Origin: Marinococcus sp. PL1-022
GTDB lineage: Bacteria > Bacillota > Bacilli > Bacillales > Marinococcaceae
Length of the DNA stretch: 64,000 bases
NCBI RefSeq assembly: GCF_033845285.1
Contig: NZ_JAWXCX010000001.1
Location: forward strand, 2,991,495-3,055,494
Reading direction: 5' to 3'
A model generated the notes under the pieces. The model saw only the letters and a program-made list of their open reading frames with translations, was not told the origin of the DNA and did no database searches. A program made the translations under genes and the position numbers. Positions 6,855 to 17,087 of the stretch are shown piece by piece (within the stretch, counting starts at the first letter, position 1; every line of letters begins with the position of its first letter).

Positions 6855-8701
6855 GATCCAGCCTCCGCTTTATTAATCACTGAATATGGCAGCGTAATTA
6901 ATATAGTGGTTCCTTTTTTCCATTCACTGTCCGCCGCAATCCGTCCACCGTGCGCATGGATAAATTCCTTGGCAATCGCAAGCCCGAGCCCGGTGCCGCC
7001 GAGGTTTCTCGCTCTCGCTTTATCCACCCGGTAAAACCGGTCAAAAATACGGTGCTGGCTTTCTTTCGGAATGCCTACGCCCTGGTCGCTGATTTCAACA
7101 TCTACAGCATCGGCACGCGTAAACATCTGCACACTGATCTCCCCGCCATCCGGCGAATATTTCACGGCATTCGAAAGCACGTTATCAAAAACTTGATAAA
7201 TTCTGTCCTTGTCCATGTCTACGTAAACCGGATAGGAAGGAACCTCTTTATAAAAAGCAATATTTTTATCCTTGTTAATCATTTCAAACCGTTCAATCAC
7301 CTGATTGATCATTTCAGACAGGTCCACAGTAAAAAAGTCTAAGCTGATTTCGTCACTGTCCATCCGCGAAAGCTGCAGCAGGTCGTTCACGAGCCGGATC
7401 ATTCGGTCTGTCTCGTTCTGGGTCACCTGTAAAAAGCGGGGACCCAGATTTTCGTCCTGCATCGCCCCGTCTTCGAGAGCTTCCATGTAGCTTTTCAGCG
7501 TAGTCAGCGGGGTTCTTAATTCGTGGGATACGTTTGATACGAATTCCCGGCGCTCTCTTTCGATCTTTTCCTGTTCTGTAACGTCATGAAGCACGGTAAT
7601 CAAGCCGGTAACCGGTCCGTCTTCGTTTCGTACAATTGAAAAGTTGGCCTGCAGCAGAAAATCCTGTTCCTCGCTGCTGAAATCCAGCATGATTGCTTCA
7701 TTGTAATCATACAAATCGCTCGAGGTCAGTGTCTCTGAGAGGTGCAGGGCTTCTGTAATATATGTGCCTTCCATTTCCTCACTGTTTTTGTTTAACAGCT
7801 GCTCAGCGCGTTTGTTCATCAAAATAATGCGGCCGAGTTCGTCAGTCGCTATAACCCCATCTGTCATATGAGTCAGAACCGAGCTTAATTTCTTTCGTTC
7901 GTCCTCGGTGCTTGCCTGGCTTTCTTTTAATTTCAGCGTCAGCTGGTTAAAGGAATGGGCGAGCTGTCCAATTTCATCGTTGCCGTACACGCGGACTCTC
8001 CGGGAAAAGTCTCCCTCTCCCATAATTTTTGCCTGGCGCTGCATATCTGCGATAGGCCGTGTAATCGTGCGGGCAAGCAAAATACCAAGGATCGCGTTTA
8101 AAATCAGCACAATAATGCTCGCTGCAATTAAGATACTGCTGATGTCATTTACCAGGCTGTACACGCTCGACATATCAGAACGCACGTACAATACACCCAG
8201 AATTTCTCCGTCTTCTTCGATCGGCCGCACAATTAAGCTGACCCTGTGACCGCTGTCCGCGTCCCAGCGTACTTCTTCAAGCGTGTTCCCTAATAACGCC
8301 CGCTGCACAAGGTCGTCGTTTGATTGGTTATTGACGATATCCTGCTCATTTATGTTCGACGTGCCTAAAATAATCTGGTTGGAGCCAATAACCCTGGCTT
8401 CCGGACTTGAATGGCCGGGATCATTGTTTGCTCCTGAATTGGCAAACTGGCTTAATAAACTGTCGATATCCTCCTGCACCGTATTATCGTCTTCTCCCCG
8501 ACTCTGTGCCAGTTCTTCCTGCACATTATACTCCAGAAGATCTGTCTGCTCGGCGAGCGTATCATTAAAATTTTCCACGAGCGTGTCTTCAAGGGCGCTC
8601 GTGAAAAATACGGTAATGAACTGCATCGCTACAAAAATCAGCAGCACGAAGATCAAAATGAGTTTAAAATGAATCGATTTGAAAAAATCGATAATTTTCA
8701 T
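6851..8701 (-). CDS. walK: cell-wall metabolism sensor histidine kinase WalK
   Basis: WalK is the essential sensor kinase that phosphorylates WalR to control autolysin genes. Domains in order: membrane helix 1 (about residues 12-33), an extracellular PDC-like sensor, membrane helix 2 (about 185-208), HAMP with TRPIADMQRQ, a PAS domain (about 260-370), HisKA with the phospho-acceptor in FVSNVSHELRTPL, and HATPase with DNVLSNAVKYS, DQGVGIP and GTGLGLAIAKEF. All catalytic boxes are intact, and 616 residues is normal. It starts 3 bases after the walR stop and overlaps walH by four bases. Confidence 0.96.
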   Translation of the reverse strand: MKIIDFFKSIHFKLILIFVLLIFVAMQFITVFFTSALEDTLVENFNDTLAEQTDLLEYNVQEELAQSRGEDDNTVQEDIDSLLSQFANSGANNDPGHSSPEARVIGSNQIILGTSNINEQDIVNNQSNDDLVQRALLGNTLEEVRWDADSGHRVSLIVRPIEEDGEILGVLYVRSDMSSVYSLVNDISSILIAASIIVLILNAILGILLARTITRPIADMQRQAKIMGEGDFSRRVRVYGNDEIGQLAHSFNQLTLKLKESQASTEDERKKLSSVLTHMTDGVIATDELGRIILMNKRAEQLLNKNSEEMEGTYITEALHLSETLTSSDLYDYNEAIMLDFSSEEQDFLLQANFSIVRNEDGPVTGLITVLHDVTEQEKIERERREFVSNVSHELRTPLTTLKSYMEALEDGAMQDENLGPRFLQVTQNETDRMIRLVNDLLQLSRMDSDEISLDFFTVDLSEMINQVIERFEMINKDKNIAFYKEVPSYPVYVDMDKDRIYQVFDNVLSNAVKYSPDGGEISVQMFTRADAVDVEISDQGVGIPKESQHRIFDRFYRVDKARARNLGGTGLGLAIAKEFIHAHGGRIAADSEWKKGTTILITLPYSVINKAEAGS

Positions 8702-8704
8702 ACA

Positions 8705-9415
8705 TTACTTCTCCTGTTCTGGATGTTTTAAGTAGTACCCAACACCACGTCTTGTCACAATCCACTCAGGGAAGCTCGGATTGTCTTCTACTTTCTCTCT
8801 CAAGCGACGTACTGTTACGTCCACGGTACGTACGTCTCCAAAGTAATCGTAGCCCCACACGGCCTGGAGAAGATGCTCTCTTGTCATTACCTGGCCAATA
8901 TGGCGGCCGAGATAAAGAACCAGTTCAAACTCACGGTGCGTAAGATCTATCGGCTCGCCGCGTTTTGTCACTAAATACGCGTCCGGATCTACAAGGAGGT
9001 CACCAATTTTTATAGCATTCTGCGGCTCAGTGCTGCCTTCTTCTGCTGCCGGCTGCTTTCTGCGGAGATTGGCTTTTACTCTGGCCAGAAGCTCCCGGTT
9101 GCTGAACGGTTTGGTTACATAATCATCTGCTCCGAGCTCGAGGCCGAGCACCTTATCGATTTCCCCGTCCTTAGCCGTTAACATGATGATTGGCATATCA
9201 AACCGCTTCCGGACCTCTCTGCATACCTCCATGCCGTCCTTGTTTGGGAGCATGACGTCGAGAAGAATCAGATCCGGACCGAAATTATCCACCTTTTCTA
9301 AAGCCTCATCGCCGTCATATGCACAAACAACCTGAAACCCTTCCTTTTGAAGATTAAATTCCAATATATCAGCAATTGGCTGTTCATCATCGACTACTAA
9401 TATTTTCTCATCCAT
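8705..9415 (-). CDS. walR: response regulator WalR
   Basis: WalR is an OmpR-family regulator of cell-wall genes. The start is [13 protein letters not shown] at 9413-9415; a longer frame to 9454 adds a non-homologous leader and is rejected. The receiver domain (about residues 1-118) has the acidic pocket DDE, the phospho-acceptor Asp in [14 protein letters not shown], and Lys in [11 protein letters not shown]. The C-terminal winged helix (about 135-232) contains [13 protein letters not shown] and [11 protein letters not shown]. Length is 236 residues. It is the first gene of the walRKHIJ operon. The 180 bases between it and the tRNA terminator must hold its promoter, but I found no clear consensus boxes. 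Confidence 0.97.
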   Translation of the reverse strand: MDEKILVVDDEQPIADILEFNLQKEGFQVVCAYDGDEALEKVDNFGPDLILLDVMLPNKDGMEVCREVRKRFDMPIIMLTAKDGEIDKVLGLELGADDYVTKPFSNRELLARVKANLRRKQPAAEEGSTEPQNAIKIGDLLVDPDAYLVTKRGEPIDLTHREFELVLYLGRHIGQVMTREHLLQAVWGYDYFGDVRTVDVTVRRLREKVEDNPSFPEWIVTRRGVGYYLKHPEQEK

Positions 9416-9593
9416 GTTCCCACCGCTCCATTCCTCAAATGTGAAAAGGCACAAATTCAGTCATCTATGTGTAGTAACACCCTGCACAGGTATGCCTCTT
9501 TATGTTTATTGCAAAATGTTTAAGAGGATTACAATTCTCTTTCACATTGTAACACAGCTCTTTATCTGTTCCTATCGAGGCCTGAAGCCTGTG

Positions 9594-9625
9594 AAAAAAG
9601 CGCCTGGACGTCAATGTCCAGGCGC
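9594..9625 (-). terminator. terminator of the tRNA operon
   Basis: GCGCCTGGAC (9600-9609) pairs perfectly with GTCCAGGCGC (9616-9625). On the minus strand the 10-base-pair stem is followed by TTTTTT. It lies 17 bases after the tRNA-Phe CCA end. Confidence 0.93.
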
Positions 9626-9641
9626 TGGTTATTATTTAAAG

Positions 9642-9717
9642 TGGTGGCTCGAGACGGAATCGAACCGCCGACACGAGGATTTTCAGTCCACTGCTCTACC
9701 GACTGAGCTATCGAGCC
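9642..9717 (-). tRNA. trnF: tRNA-Phe (GAA)
   Basis: The 76-base cloverleaf has acceptor GGCTCGA/TCGAGCC, D-arm TAGCTCAGTCGGTAGAGCA, anticodon loop CTGAAAA (GAA), T-loop GGTTCGATTCC and an encoded CCA. It is the last tRNA of the minus-strand cluster Lys-Glu-Asp-Phe. Confidence 0.97.
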
Positions 9718-9910
9718 ATATTAAGAGAAATGCTTTTGCTTGAGTGCTGCTCTTGCTTTTGGAGCCACTGTCCTTACCCTCATTCTTTGCTTATTCGAAG
9801 AAGCAATTCGGGACGGACAACTCGCAGAACATTCGGAGAAGTATTGCTTGTTGCTCTACCGACTGAGCTACCTGGCCATATTAAGAGAAATGCTTTTGCT
9901 TGAGTGCCGC
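9692..9910. repeat. direct repeat pair, 160-base offset, in the tRNA cluster
   Basis: About 59 bases at 9692-9750 recur at 9852-9910 with only a few differences. Each copy covers a tRNA D-arm/acceptor part followed by the spacer TTAAGAGAAATGCTTTTGCT. In the first copy the tRNA part belongs to the complete tRNA-Phe; in the second only a 5' fragment is left. The pattern indicates a segmental duplication of a tRNA-plus-leader unit followed by decay. The 9750-9850 spacer itself shows no gene. Confidence 0.85.
9851..9877 (-). pseudogene. 5' tRNA fragment (decayed tRNA gene)
   Basis: On the minus strand the fragment reads GGCCAGGTAGCTCAGTCGG then TAGAGCAA: an acceptor strand and a complete D-arm. 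It then stops before any anticodon arm. The acceptor strand differs from that of tRNA-Phe, so it is a remnant of a different tRNA or of a diverged copy. It lies between tRNA-Asp and tRNA-Phe. Confidence 0.75.
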
Positions 9911-9939
9911 TTTATCATGCGTAAACCGGAAAAATAAAA

Positions 9940-10015
9940 TGGCGGGCCTGACGGGATTTGAACCCGCGATCTCCTGCGTGACAGGCAGGCATGTTAACCG
10001 CTACACCACAGGCCC
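9940..10015 (-). tRNA. trnD: tRNA-Asp (GTC)
   Basis: The 76-base cloverleaf has acceptor GGGCCTG/CAGGCCC, anticodon loop CTGTCAC (GTC), T-loop GGTTCGAATCC, discriminator G and an encoded CCA. It is the third tRNA of the cluster. Confidence 0.97.
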
Positions 10016-10204
10016 CTTTTAAAAAGAATACACTGCGAATTTTGTCGTCTGCTGCTCTCGTTCACTGCAGTCACGTACGCCTTGTACGTTCCTTTGCTCT
10101 CTCTCTGGCATCCTCAACCTTCTGGTGTCTTCTTTCCAAAAGGAGTATGGGGAGAATACACTTCGAATCTTTTTGCCTGTTCATTTTCTGTCTGATAAAG
10201 AAAA

Positions 10205-10279
10205 TGGTGACCCGTACGGGATTCGAACCCGTGTTACCGCCGTGAAAGGGCGGTGTCTTAACCACTTGACCAACGGGCC
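10205..10279 (-). tRNA. trnE: tRNA-Glu (TTC)
   Basis: The 75-base cloverleaf has acceptor GGCCCGT paired to ACGGGTC (one G-U pair), anticodon loop CTTTCAC (TTC) and an encoded CCA. It lies 5 bases after tRNA-Lys. The 189-base spacer to tRNA-Asp (10016-10204) contains no gene; GAATACACTGCGAAT at 10026 recurs with one change at 10154. Confidence 0.97.
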
Positions 10280-10284
10280 TTTCA

Positions 10285-10360
10285 TGGTGAGCCATGGAGG
10301 ATTCGAACCTCCGACCCTCTGATTAAAAGTCAGATGCTCTACCAACTGAGCTAATGGCTC
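10285..10360 (-). tRNA. trnK: tRNA-Lys (TTT)
   Basis: The 76-base cloverleaf has acceptor GAGCCAT/ATGGCTC, anticodon loop CTTTTAA (TTT) and an encoded CCA. It is the first tRNA of a minus-strand operon whose order Lys-Glu-Asp-Phe matches the B. subtilis trnY cluster between purA and walR. Confidence 0.97.
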
Positions 10361-10374
10361 CTGACAAGAAGAAA

Positions 10375-10396
10375 TTGTCGCTGTGGATAACGACAA
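10375..10396. promoter_or_regulatory. DnaA box within an inverted repeat in the tRNA-operon leader
   Basis: TTGTCG (10375-10380) and CGACAA (10391-10396) form perfect inverted arms. The ten-base loop contains a consensus DnaA box, TGTGGATAA at 10382-10390. It lies just downstream of the tRNA promoter -10 box, so DnaA bound here could block transcription, or the arms could form a leader hairpin. Confidence 0.5.
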
Positions 10397-10404
10397 CATG
10401 AGTA

Positions 10405-10433
10405 ATATTATCACGTCACAGATGCAATTTCAA
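10405..10433 (-). promoter_or_regulatory. sigma-A promoter of the tRNA operon
   Basis: On the minus strand TTGAAA (10428-10433) is followed by a 17-base spacer and TAATAT (10405-10410). It lies about 45 bases upstream of tRNA-Lys and points into the cluster. Confidence 0.8.
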
Positions 10434-10463
10434 CTAGTTTTATATGAAAAAAACGATTAGTTG

Positions 10464-10494
10464 AAAAAAGCATCCGCCTCTATGGCAGATGCTT
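10464..10494 (-). terminator. terminator of purA
   Basis: On the minus strand AAGCATCTGCC pairs with GGCGGATGCTT, followed by TTTT. It lies 8 bases after the purA stop and separates purA from the tRNA promoter. Confidence 0.85.
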
Positions 10495-10502
10495 AGTGAA
10501 TT

Positions 10503-11876
<1,374 letters not shown>

Positions 11877-11923
11877 CTAAAGTTTTCATGTACGAATTTT
11901 ATTATGGAGAAAATCCCTTAGAT

Positions 11924-11952
11924 AGTCTATCAACCACGGCACACAAAGTCAA
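11924..11952 (-). promoter_or_regulatory. sigma-A promoter of purA
   Basis: On the minus strand TTGACT (11947-11952) and TAGACT (11924-11929) are separated by exactly 17 bases. The promoter lies about 130 bases upstream of the purA start, giving a long leader, and directly abuts the paired PurR boxes. Confidence 0.8.
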
Positions 11953-11954
11953 TA

Positions 11955-11999
11955 AAACACGAACATTAAAAGTTTTATTTGCTTAATTTGTTCGCTTAT
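11955..11999. promoter_or_regulatory. paired PurR boxes upstream of purA
   Basis: AAACACGAACATT at 11955-11967 matches the PurBox pattern AWWNCCGAACWWT with one mismatch. An inverted second copy, ATAAGCGAACAAA on the minus strand, lies at 11987-11999 with two mismatches. The two face each other across 19 bases, immediately upstream of the purA -35 box, which is the known B. subtilis PurR operator geometry. Confidence 0.6.
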
Positions 12000-12001
12000 A
12001 C

Positions 12002-12028
12002 AAAAAGCCCAGAGCCTAAGCTCCGGGC
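12002..12028 (-). terminator. terminator of dnaC
   Basis: GCCCGGAGC and GCTCTGGGC form a 9-base-pair stem with a four-base loop on the minus strand, followed by TTTTTG. The stem overlaps the last codons and stop of dnaC. Confidence 0.85.
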
Positions 12029-13380
12029 GGAATTTGATTATCGTCGTGTCGCCGGTCCAAATTAACGAATTTATTATATTCTTTAATAAAAGCGAGCTCA
12101 GCCGTACCAACCGGGCCGTTACGCTGCTTGGCAATAATAATTTCAATGATATTCTGGTTTTCGGATTCCTGGTCATAGTAATCATCACGGTATAAAAACG
12201 AGACAATATCGGCATCCTGCTCAATACTTCCGGATTCCCTTAAATCAGACATCATCGGGCGTTTGTCCTGTCTGGACTCCACCCCGCGGGAAAGCTGGGA
12301 CAGAGCAATTACCGGAACGTCAAGTTCACGCGCGAGAGCTTTTAAATTACGCGAGATTTCCGAAACCTCCTGCTGGCGGCTCTCCCCGCCTCTGCTGCTG
12401 CCCTGGATCAGCTGCAGGTAATCGATCAAAATCATTCCGATACCCCGCTCCTGCTTCAGACGAAGGCATTTCGCCCGTATGTCGTTCACCCGGATGCCCG
12501 GGGAATCATCAATAAAAATGCCGGCCGAAGACAAGCTTCCCATCGCCATCGTGAGCTTTTCCCAGTCCTCTTCCTGCAGTGCACCGGTACGAAGGCGATT
12601 GGCATCAATGTTTCCTTCTGCACAGAGCATCCGCTGCACAAGCTGGGCGGCACCCATCTCCAGGCTGAAAATCGCCACATTTTCCTCGGTTTTCGTCGCA
12701 ATGTTCTGGGCGATATTTAAGGCAAAGGCCGTTTTCCCCATCGAGGGCCTGGCAGCCACAATGACTAAGTCACTGCGCTGAAAGCCGGCAGTCATATGGT
12801 CGAGCTCGGCAAAGCCGCTTGCGATTCCGGTTACATCATTTTCCCGGTTCTGCAGCATTTCAATATTGTCGTATGTCTCAATGAGGACGTCTTTGATGGA
12901 AACGAAGGCAGACGAACGACGCTCCTGCGATACTTCCATTATGGTCTTTTCAGCTTCGTTAAGTACTTCCTCTACATCATGTTCTCCACTGTAGCCTTCA
13001 TTCACTATGTTAGTTGCTGCCCGTATCAGCCGTCGCAGCAGGGACTTGCTGTATACGCCCTGACTGTAATAACCGACATTGGCCGCCGTCGGTACAGCGT
13101 TTGCCAGATCGGTAAGATAAGAAAGACCACCGATTTCTTCGAGCACCTGCTTCGCCTGCAGCTCCGTGCTGACCGTAATAAGATCAACCGGCTCTCCGCG
13201 TTCGGACAGCTCAATCATCGTATTAAAAATACGCTGATGCGACTGACGATAGAAGTCATCCGGCATTAAATGCTCCGTGGCAGTGATGAGCGCTTCTCCT
13301 TCTAAAAAGACAGCACCTAAAACAGCCTGTTCTGCTTCAATATTCTGCGGGGGCACCCGTTCTGTGAAAATATCATTCAT
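12016..13380 (-). CDS. dnaC: replicative DNA helicase (DnaB family; DnaC in Bacillus naming)
   Basis: This is the hexameric 5'-3' helicase that drives the replication fork. The ATG at 13378-13380 follows GAGGTG and gives MNDIFTERVPPQNIEAE and 454 residues, as in B. subtilis. The N-terminal primase-interacting domain covers residues 1-100. The RecA-like motor has Walker A in ARPSMGKTAF, Walker B in GMILIDYLQLI, and a late SDLRESGSIEQDAD loop. No intein is present. It follows rplI with a hairpin between the two, so it may also be transcribed from its own start. Confidence 0.97.
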   Translation of the reverse strand: MNDIFTERVPPQNIEAEQAVLGAVFLEGEALITATEHLMPDDFYRQSHQRIFNTMIELSERGEPVDLITVSTELQAKQVLEEIGGLSYLTDLANAVPTAANVGYYSQGVYSKSLLRRLIRAATNIVNEGYSGEHDVEEVLNEAEKTIMEVSQERRSSAFVSIKDVLIETYDNIEMLQNRENDVTGIASGFAELDHMTAGFQRSDLVIVAARPSMGKTAFALNIAQNIATKTEENVAIFSLEMGAAQLVQRMLCAEGNIDANRLRTGALQEEDWEKLTMAMGSLSSAGIFIDDSPGIRVNDIRAKCLRLKQERGIGMILIDYLQLIQGSSRGGESRQQEVSEISRNLKALARELDVPVIALSQLSRGVESRQDKRPMMSDLRESGSIEQDADIVSFLYRDDYYDQESENQNIIEIIIAKQRNGPVGTAELAFIKEYNKFVNLDRRHDDNQIPPGA

Positions 13381-13406
13381 TGCTTTCACCTCGATAGAAC
13401 GTGTTG

Positions 13407-13458
13407 AAAAAAGAGCCTGATTCTTACCCTCTGTTTATGACGGGGAAACAGGCTCTTT
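13407..13458 (-). terminator. terminator-like hairpin after rplI
   Basis: AAAGAGCCTG (minus strand) pairs with CAGGCTCTTT across about 30 bases, followed by TTTTCAAC. It lies between the rplI stop and the dnaC start. The long loop suggests partial read-through. Confidence 0.7.
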
Positions 13459-13475
13459 CTTCATCCACGCAGCTG

Positions 13476-13919
13476 TTACTCTTCCGTCACGTGTACGTTT
13501 ACGACAGCTGTGACTTCAGGATGAATCTTGATCGGTACTTTGGTATATCCAAGTGAACGAATTGGCTGGTCAATTTCTATTTTGCGTTTGTCCACTTTCA
13601 TATTCATGCTTTTCAGCTTTTCAGCAATCTGTTTTGTGGAAACCGCTCCGAACAGACGGCCGCCTTCTCCCGCTTTGGCGGTAAGCTCCACCTCCGTTTT
13701 TTCAAGCTGCTCCTTAAACTTCTTCGCCTGCTCAAGCTCTTCCTGCTCACGTTCTTTTTGTTTTTTCTGCGTAGCTTCCAGGTCACGCAGATTGCCTTTG
13801 CTAGCTTCCACGGCAAGGTTTTTCTTTAATAAATAGTTTCTGGCGTACCCTTCGGATACGTCTGCGACTTCACCTTTTTTCCCCTGGCCTTTAACGTCTT
13901 GTTTCAGTATGACTTTCAT
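13476..13919 (-). CDS. rplI: 50S ribosomal protein L9
   Basis: L9 binds 23S rRNA near the L1 stalk. Two domains joined by a long helix are visible. The N-terminal domain (about residues 1-52) reads [31 protein letters not shown] in outline. A charged connecting helix covers about 45-75, and a C-terminal domain with [13 protein letters not shown] covers about 78-147. Length (147) is normal. The start overlaps the gdpP stop by four bases (ATGA), so the two are translationally coupled, as in other Firmicutes. Confidence 0.97.
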   Translation of the reverse strand: MKVILKQDVKGQGKKGEVADVSEGYARNYLLKKNLAVEASKGNLRDLEATQKKQKEREQEELEQAKKFKEQLEKTEVELTAKAGEGGRLFGAVSTKQIAEKLKSMNMKVDKRKIEIDQPIRSLGYTKVPIKIHPEVTAVVNVHVTEE

Positions 13920-15895
13920 TCGGATGTGCCCCCTTGCAAATATTCATCAATGGCCTGCTTCAGGCGTTTTTCCGCTTCTTCAATCGTAGCATCGGTCAGC
14001 TGTGTTGCCGCATTCGTTAAATGACCGCCTCCGCCCAAAGCCTCCATTATTAACTGCACGTTCACTTCACCAAGTGAACGGGCGCTGATACTAATTTTAT
14101 CATCCTGACGCTTAGATATCACAAACGAACCTTTGATATCGTTCATCGTAAGCAGGGTGTCGGCTGCCTGGGCGATTAAAATCTGCCCGTACATTTCGTC
14201 TTCCGCAGCGGCGGCAACAGCCATACCGTCCCGGTAAACCTCCGCCCGTTCAATGAGGTGCGACCGTTCGACGTATTGATCGAGATCTTCTTTTAACAGC
14301 ATCTGTACCATAGTCGTATCGGCACCGTGCATTTTTAAAAATGATGCTGCATCGAATGTTCTCGATCCTGTCCGGATGGCGAAGCTTTTCGTATCCACAA
14401 TAATGCCTGCAAGCATCGCTGTTGCTTCAAGCACATCCATACTGAGCTTTTTCGGCTGATACTCCAAAAGCTCTGTTACAAGCTCGGCGGTGGATGAAGC
14501 GTACGGTTCCATGTATACAAGCACCGGATCTTCAATAAACTCCTCTCCCCGGCGGTGATGGTCAAGAACAATCGTACGATTCACGCGGTCAATCAGCCGC
14601 GGCTCGATAACCATGGATGGCTTGTGCGTATCCACAACGACAAGCAGCGTATGCTTTGTCACTTCATCCATTGCTTCTGACGGCGTAATAAATTGAGACC
14701 ACAGGTATTCATGGTTTTCGATTTCTTCCATGAGCTTTTTCACATCCGGGTTAATTTCATCCGGATCCACGACGACATACGCATCTGTGTTATTTACTTC
14801 AGCGATTTTAAGCACACCAATCGCAGCACCAATCGCGTCCATATCCGGATTTTTGTGCCCCATCACAATAACCTGGTCGCTTTCAAGGACAAAATCCCGC
14901 AGGGCGTGGGAAATAACCCTGGCGCGTACCCGGGTGCGCTTTTCAACAGCATTGGACTTCCCGCCGTAAAAGCGCACTTTCCCGTTCGCCTCCTTGATGG
15001 CTACCTGGTCGCCGCCGCGTCCGAGTGCAAGATCGAGACTGGACTGGGCCAGCGAACCAAGCTCCTGCAAAGACGGCTCCCCAGCTCCGATACCAATACT
15101 CAGGGTGATGGTCACCTTCTCTTTACTCGTAATATCACGTACGTAATCGAGCAGTTCAAATTTCGTCTGCTCGAGATGGTTGAGGGCATCCTGATTCATG
15201 ACAGCCATAAACCGGTCTACAGCGATGCTGCGCAGTAAAATGTCATGATCCCCCGCCCACTCATTCAAAGCGGTAGTCACATGACTCATCAGCCGGCTTC
15301 TTGTCTGATCATCCATGCCCTGGGTAACTTCGGTGAAGTTATCTAAATAAATAAATGCAACGACTGATTTCTCTTTTTGGTACATTGCCTGAATATCTGT
15401 CGTTTCAGTCATATCAAAGAAATAGAGCAGCCGCTCTTCGCTGTGAATATACACGGTATAATGACGATTTCTCATCGTTAAGTGTATTTCGCTTTCCCCC
15501 TGCTTAATCGCTGCAGCCAGACGTTCAGACACAGTACCGATCGGCTTTCCCATGAATTCTTTCGGCAGATAGGAAAGGATGAAGGGGTTCGCCCACTGTA
15601 TTTGATAATTCTTATCATACAGGAGGATGCCAATAGGCATCTCAGTAACCGCTTCTTCCCCTGCCTTGTTCACACGGTGGGTCAGCGTAGATATATACCG
15701 TTCAAGCTCTTTTTCAAATGAACGCTCTGCCTGAATGACATAAATAGCCAAAGCTCCGAGCAGGATAAATCCTACCGCCCCTATTTCCCATTGAAACCAG
15801 GTGAGAAAGGCAAGTGCTATTCCGGCTAATATGAACAATCCGACGATATGATAGCCGTACCACCGCCGTATTAAAAACTTCGGCATGTAACTCAA
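13916..15895 (-). CDS. gdpP: cyclic-di-AMP phosphodiesterase GdpP
   Basis: GdpP hydrolyses c-di-AMP to pApA and so controls potassium and osmolyte balance and wall-stress tolerance. Two membrane helices lie at about residues 12-55. A PAS domain that can bind haem covers about 85-180, and a degenerate GGDEF domain about 185-300. A DHH phosphoesterase domain follows with [21 protein letters not shown] and [17 protein letters not shown]1 domain ends the protein with [12 protein letters not shown]. The metal-binding His and Asp residues are intact. At 659 residues it is full length. It sits between yybS and rplI, as in B. subtilis. Confidence 0.96.
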   Translation of the reverse strand: MSYMPKFLIRRWYGYHIVGLFILAGIALAFLTWFQWEIGAVGFILLGALAIYVIQAERSFEKELERYISTLTHRVNKAGEEAVTEMPIGILLYDKNYQIQWANPFILSYLPKEFMGKPIGTVSERLAAAIKQGESEIHLTMRNRHYTVYIHSEERLLYFFDMTETTDIQAMYQKEKSVVAFIYLDNFTEVTQGMDDQTRSRLMSHVTTALNEWAGDHDILLRSIAVDRFMAVMNQDALNHLEQTKFELLDYVRDITSKEKVTITLSIGIGAGEPSLQELGSLAQSSLDLALGRGGDQVAIKEANGKVRFYGGKSNAVEKRTRVRARVISHALRDFVLESDQVIVMGHKNPDMDAIGAAIGVLKIAEVNNTDAYVVVDPDEINPDVKKLMEEIENHEYLWSQFITPSEAMDEVTKHTLLVVVDTHKPSMVIEPRLIDRVNRTIVLDHHRRGEEFIEDPVLVYMEPYASSTAELVTELLEYQPKKLSMDVLEATAMLAGIIVDTKSFAIRTGSRTFDAASFLKMHGADTTMVQMLLKEDLDQYVERSHLIERAEVYRDGMAVAAAAEDEMYGQILIAQAADTLLTMNDIKGSFVISKRQDDKISISARSLGEVNVQLIMEALGGGGHLTNAATQLTDATIEEAEKRLKQAIDEYLQGGTSE

Positions 15896-15898
15896 CCC

Positions 15899-16837
15899 CT
15901 ACTTCGTGTCGGTTTGAATGCGTTGCTTCAAGTTTAGACCTAAATCTATTATACCTAAAATGCGGGCTAAAAATAATGCTATTGTTGATAATAATATACT
16001 CCCGACGATAATGAGAACCCCGTAGTATTTTGGATAGGATTTAGCATGCAGAAAATAAAAGATCACAGTAAAGCCCTGAATTGCCACAGCCAGCTCCAAT
16101 AGGGGAAAAAGGTTCATGACAACTATATACATAGCTGTTCCTTCTTCAAGCCCGATCAGAATAAATATAGAACCCGTCAAATAATACCATATGAGTGATC
16201 TCGGAAAGCTCCAGTTTCGAAAAGCCGGAAACTGCTGATAGTCCATCCGGACACGCTTCAAAATAACATGAGCGAACACCTGGGTTATAAATGAAAGAAT
16301 AATGCCTGTACCAATAAGGAGCACCGGGCCGATATATTGAATCAGCGTGACCATTTCTGCTAAAGCATCCAGATTTGAGGTATCCTGACCGATGCTCTCC
16401 ATCATGCTTCTCGCCTGGGAGATAGAGTCATTCAATGTTTGCTGGATTAATTGAATCGGATCAATATTAAATAGAAGAATCGAGCTTAAATAAAATAAAA
16501 CCAGGCCGATTATATATGCCACAGTTCCTGCAGCAAAAACGGCAAACGCCGGCTTCTTTTGATGAATAAGCGCACCTGCCGCAATCCCGCCGAGACCGAA
16601 TATCAATGCCGTCGGAAAACCAATTCCGCCTGTAAACAGAGTGGCAAGCAGCGCACAGACGATAAACATAAAAATGCCCGGCTTCCATCCGTTTCTTGCC
16701 ACAAAAATAATAAACGGAAGCGGCATCGCTATCGTTAATATACTGCCCACGACCGGCACAAAGATCAACAGCAGTACCAGCACCAGAAAAACCGCGCTAA
16801 AGACGGCTGCTTCTGCGACACTTCTAGCGTTTTTCAC
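15899..16837 (-). CDS. yybS: DUF2232 membrane protein YybS
   Basis: This is a polytopic membrane protein of the YybS/DUF2232 family with about eight hydrophobic segments (for example VAEAAVFSAVFLVLVLLLIF near residues 7-26 and ALIFGLGGIAAGALI near 77-91). No catalytic motif is visible and the function is not established. Members resemble small-substrate transporter S-components, but that is family inference. The GTG start at 16835-16837 follows GAGGTGAACGTGAA. It is 312 residues, directly followed by gdpP with a 3-base gap, so it shares an operon with gdpP and rplI. Confidence 0.87.
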   Translation of the reverse strand: MKNARSVAEAAVFSAVFLVLVLLLIFVPVVGSILTIAMPLPFIIFVARNGWKPGIFMFIVCALLATLFTGGIGFPTALIFGLGGIAAGALIHQKKPAFAVFAAGTVAYIIGLVLFYLSSILLFNIDPIQLIQQTLNDSISQARSMMESIGQDTSNLDALAEMVTLIQYIGPVLLIGTGIILSFITQVFAHVILKRVRMDYQQFPAFRNWSFPRSLIWYYLTGSIFILIGLEEGTAMYIVVMNLFPLLELAVAIQGFTVIFYFLHAKSYPKYYGVLIIVGSILLSTIALFLARILGIIDLGLNLKQRIQTDTK

Positions 16838-16992
16838 TTCACGTTCACCTCATTTACAAAGGCAGTCAAATAAATGTGCAGCAGCCGCCCGATTGCTTTT
16901 ACTCCGACATTATCCCAGTACTGCCTTTATCCCTTCGTTTTCATGGAAATTCCATTCGTTCATTTTAGCTTATTCCTTTTCAAAAAGAAAGA

Positions 16993-17050
16993 CGAACAGC
17001 CGAATAGTCAAAGGCTGTTCATATCTAAAAAACGCTGACTACCGTCAGCG
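16993..17050 (-). terminator. two tandem hairpins after the 45-residue ORF
   Basis: GAACAGCC/GGCTGTTC (16993-17020) and CGCTGAC/GTCAGCG (17033-17050) form two stems. On the minus strand the 17033-17050 stem is followed by TTTTTTAG and is the better terminator. The remaining bases up to yybS (16838-16992) show nothing recognisable. Confidence 0.7.
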
Positions 17051-17087
17051 CCTTATTCCGTTTATTTATCTGCGGCAGAACTTCTAT

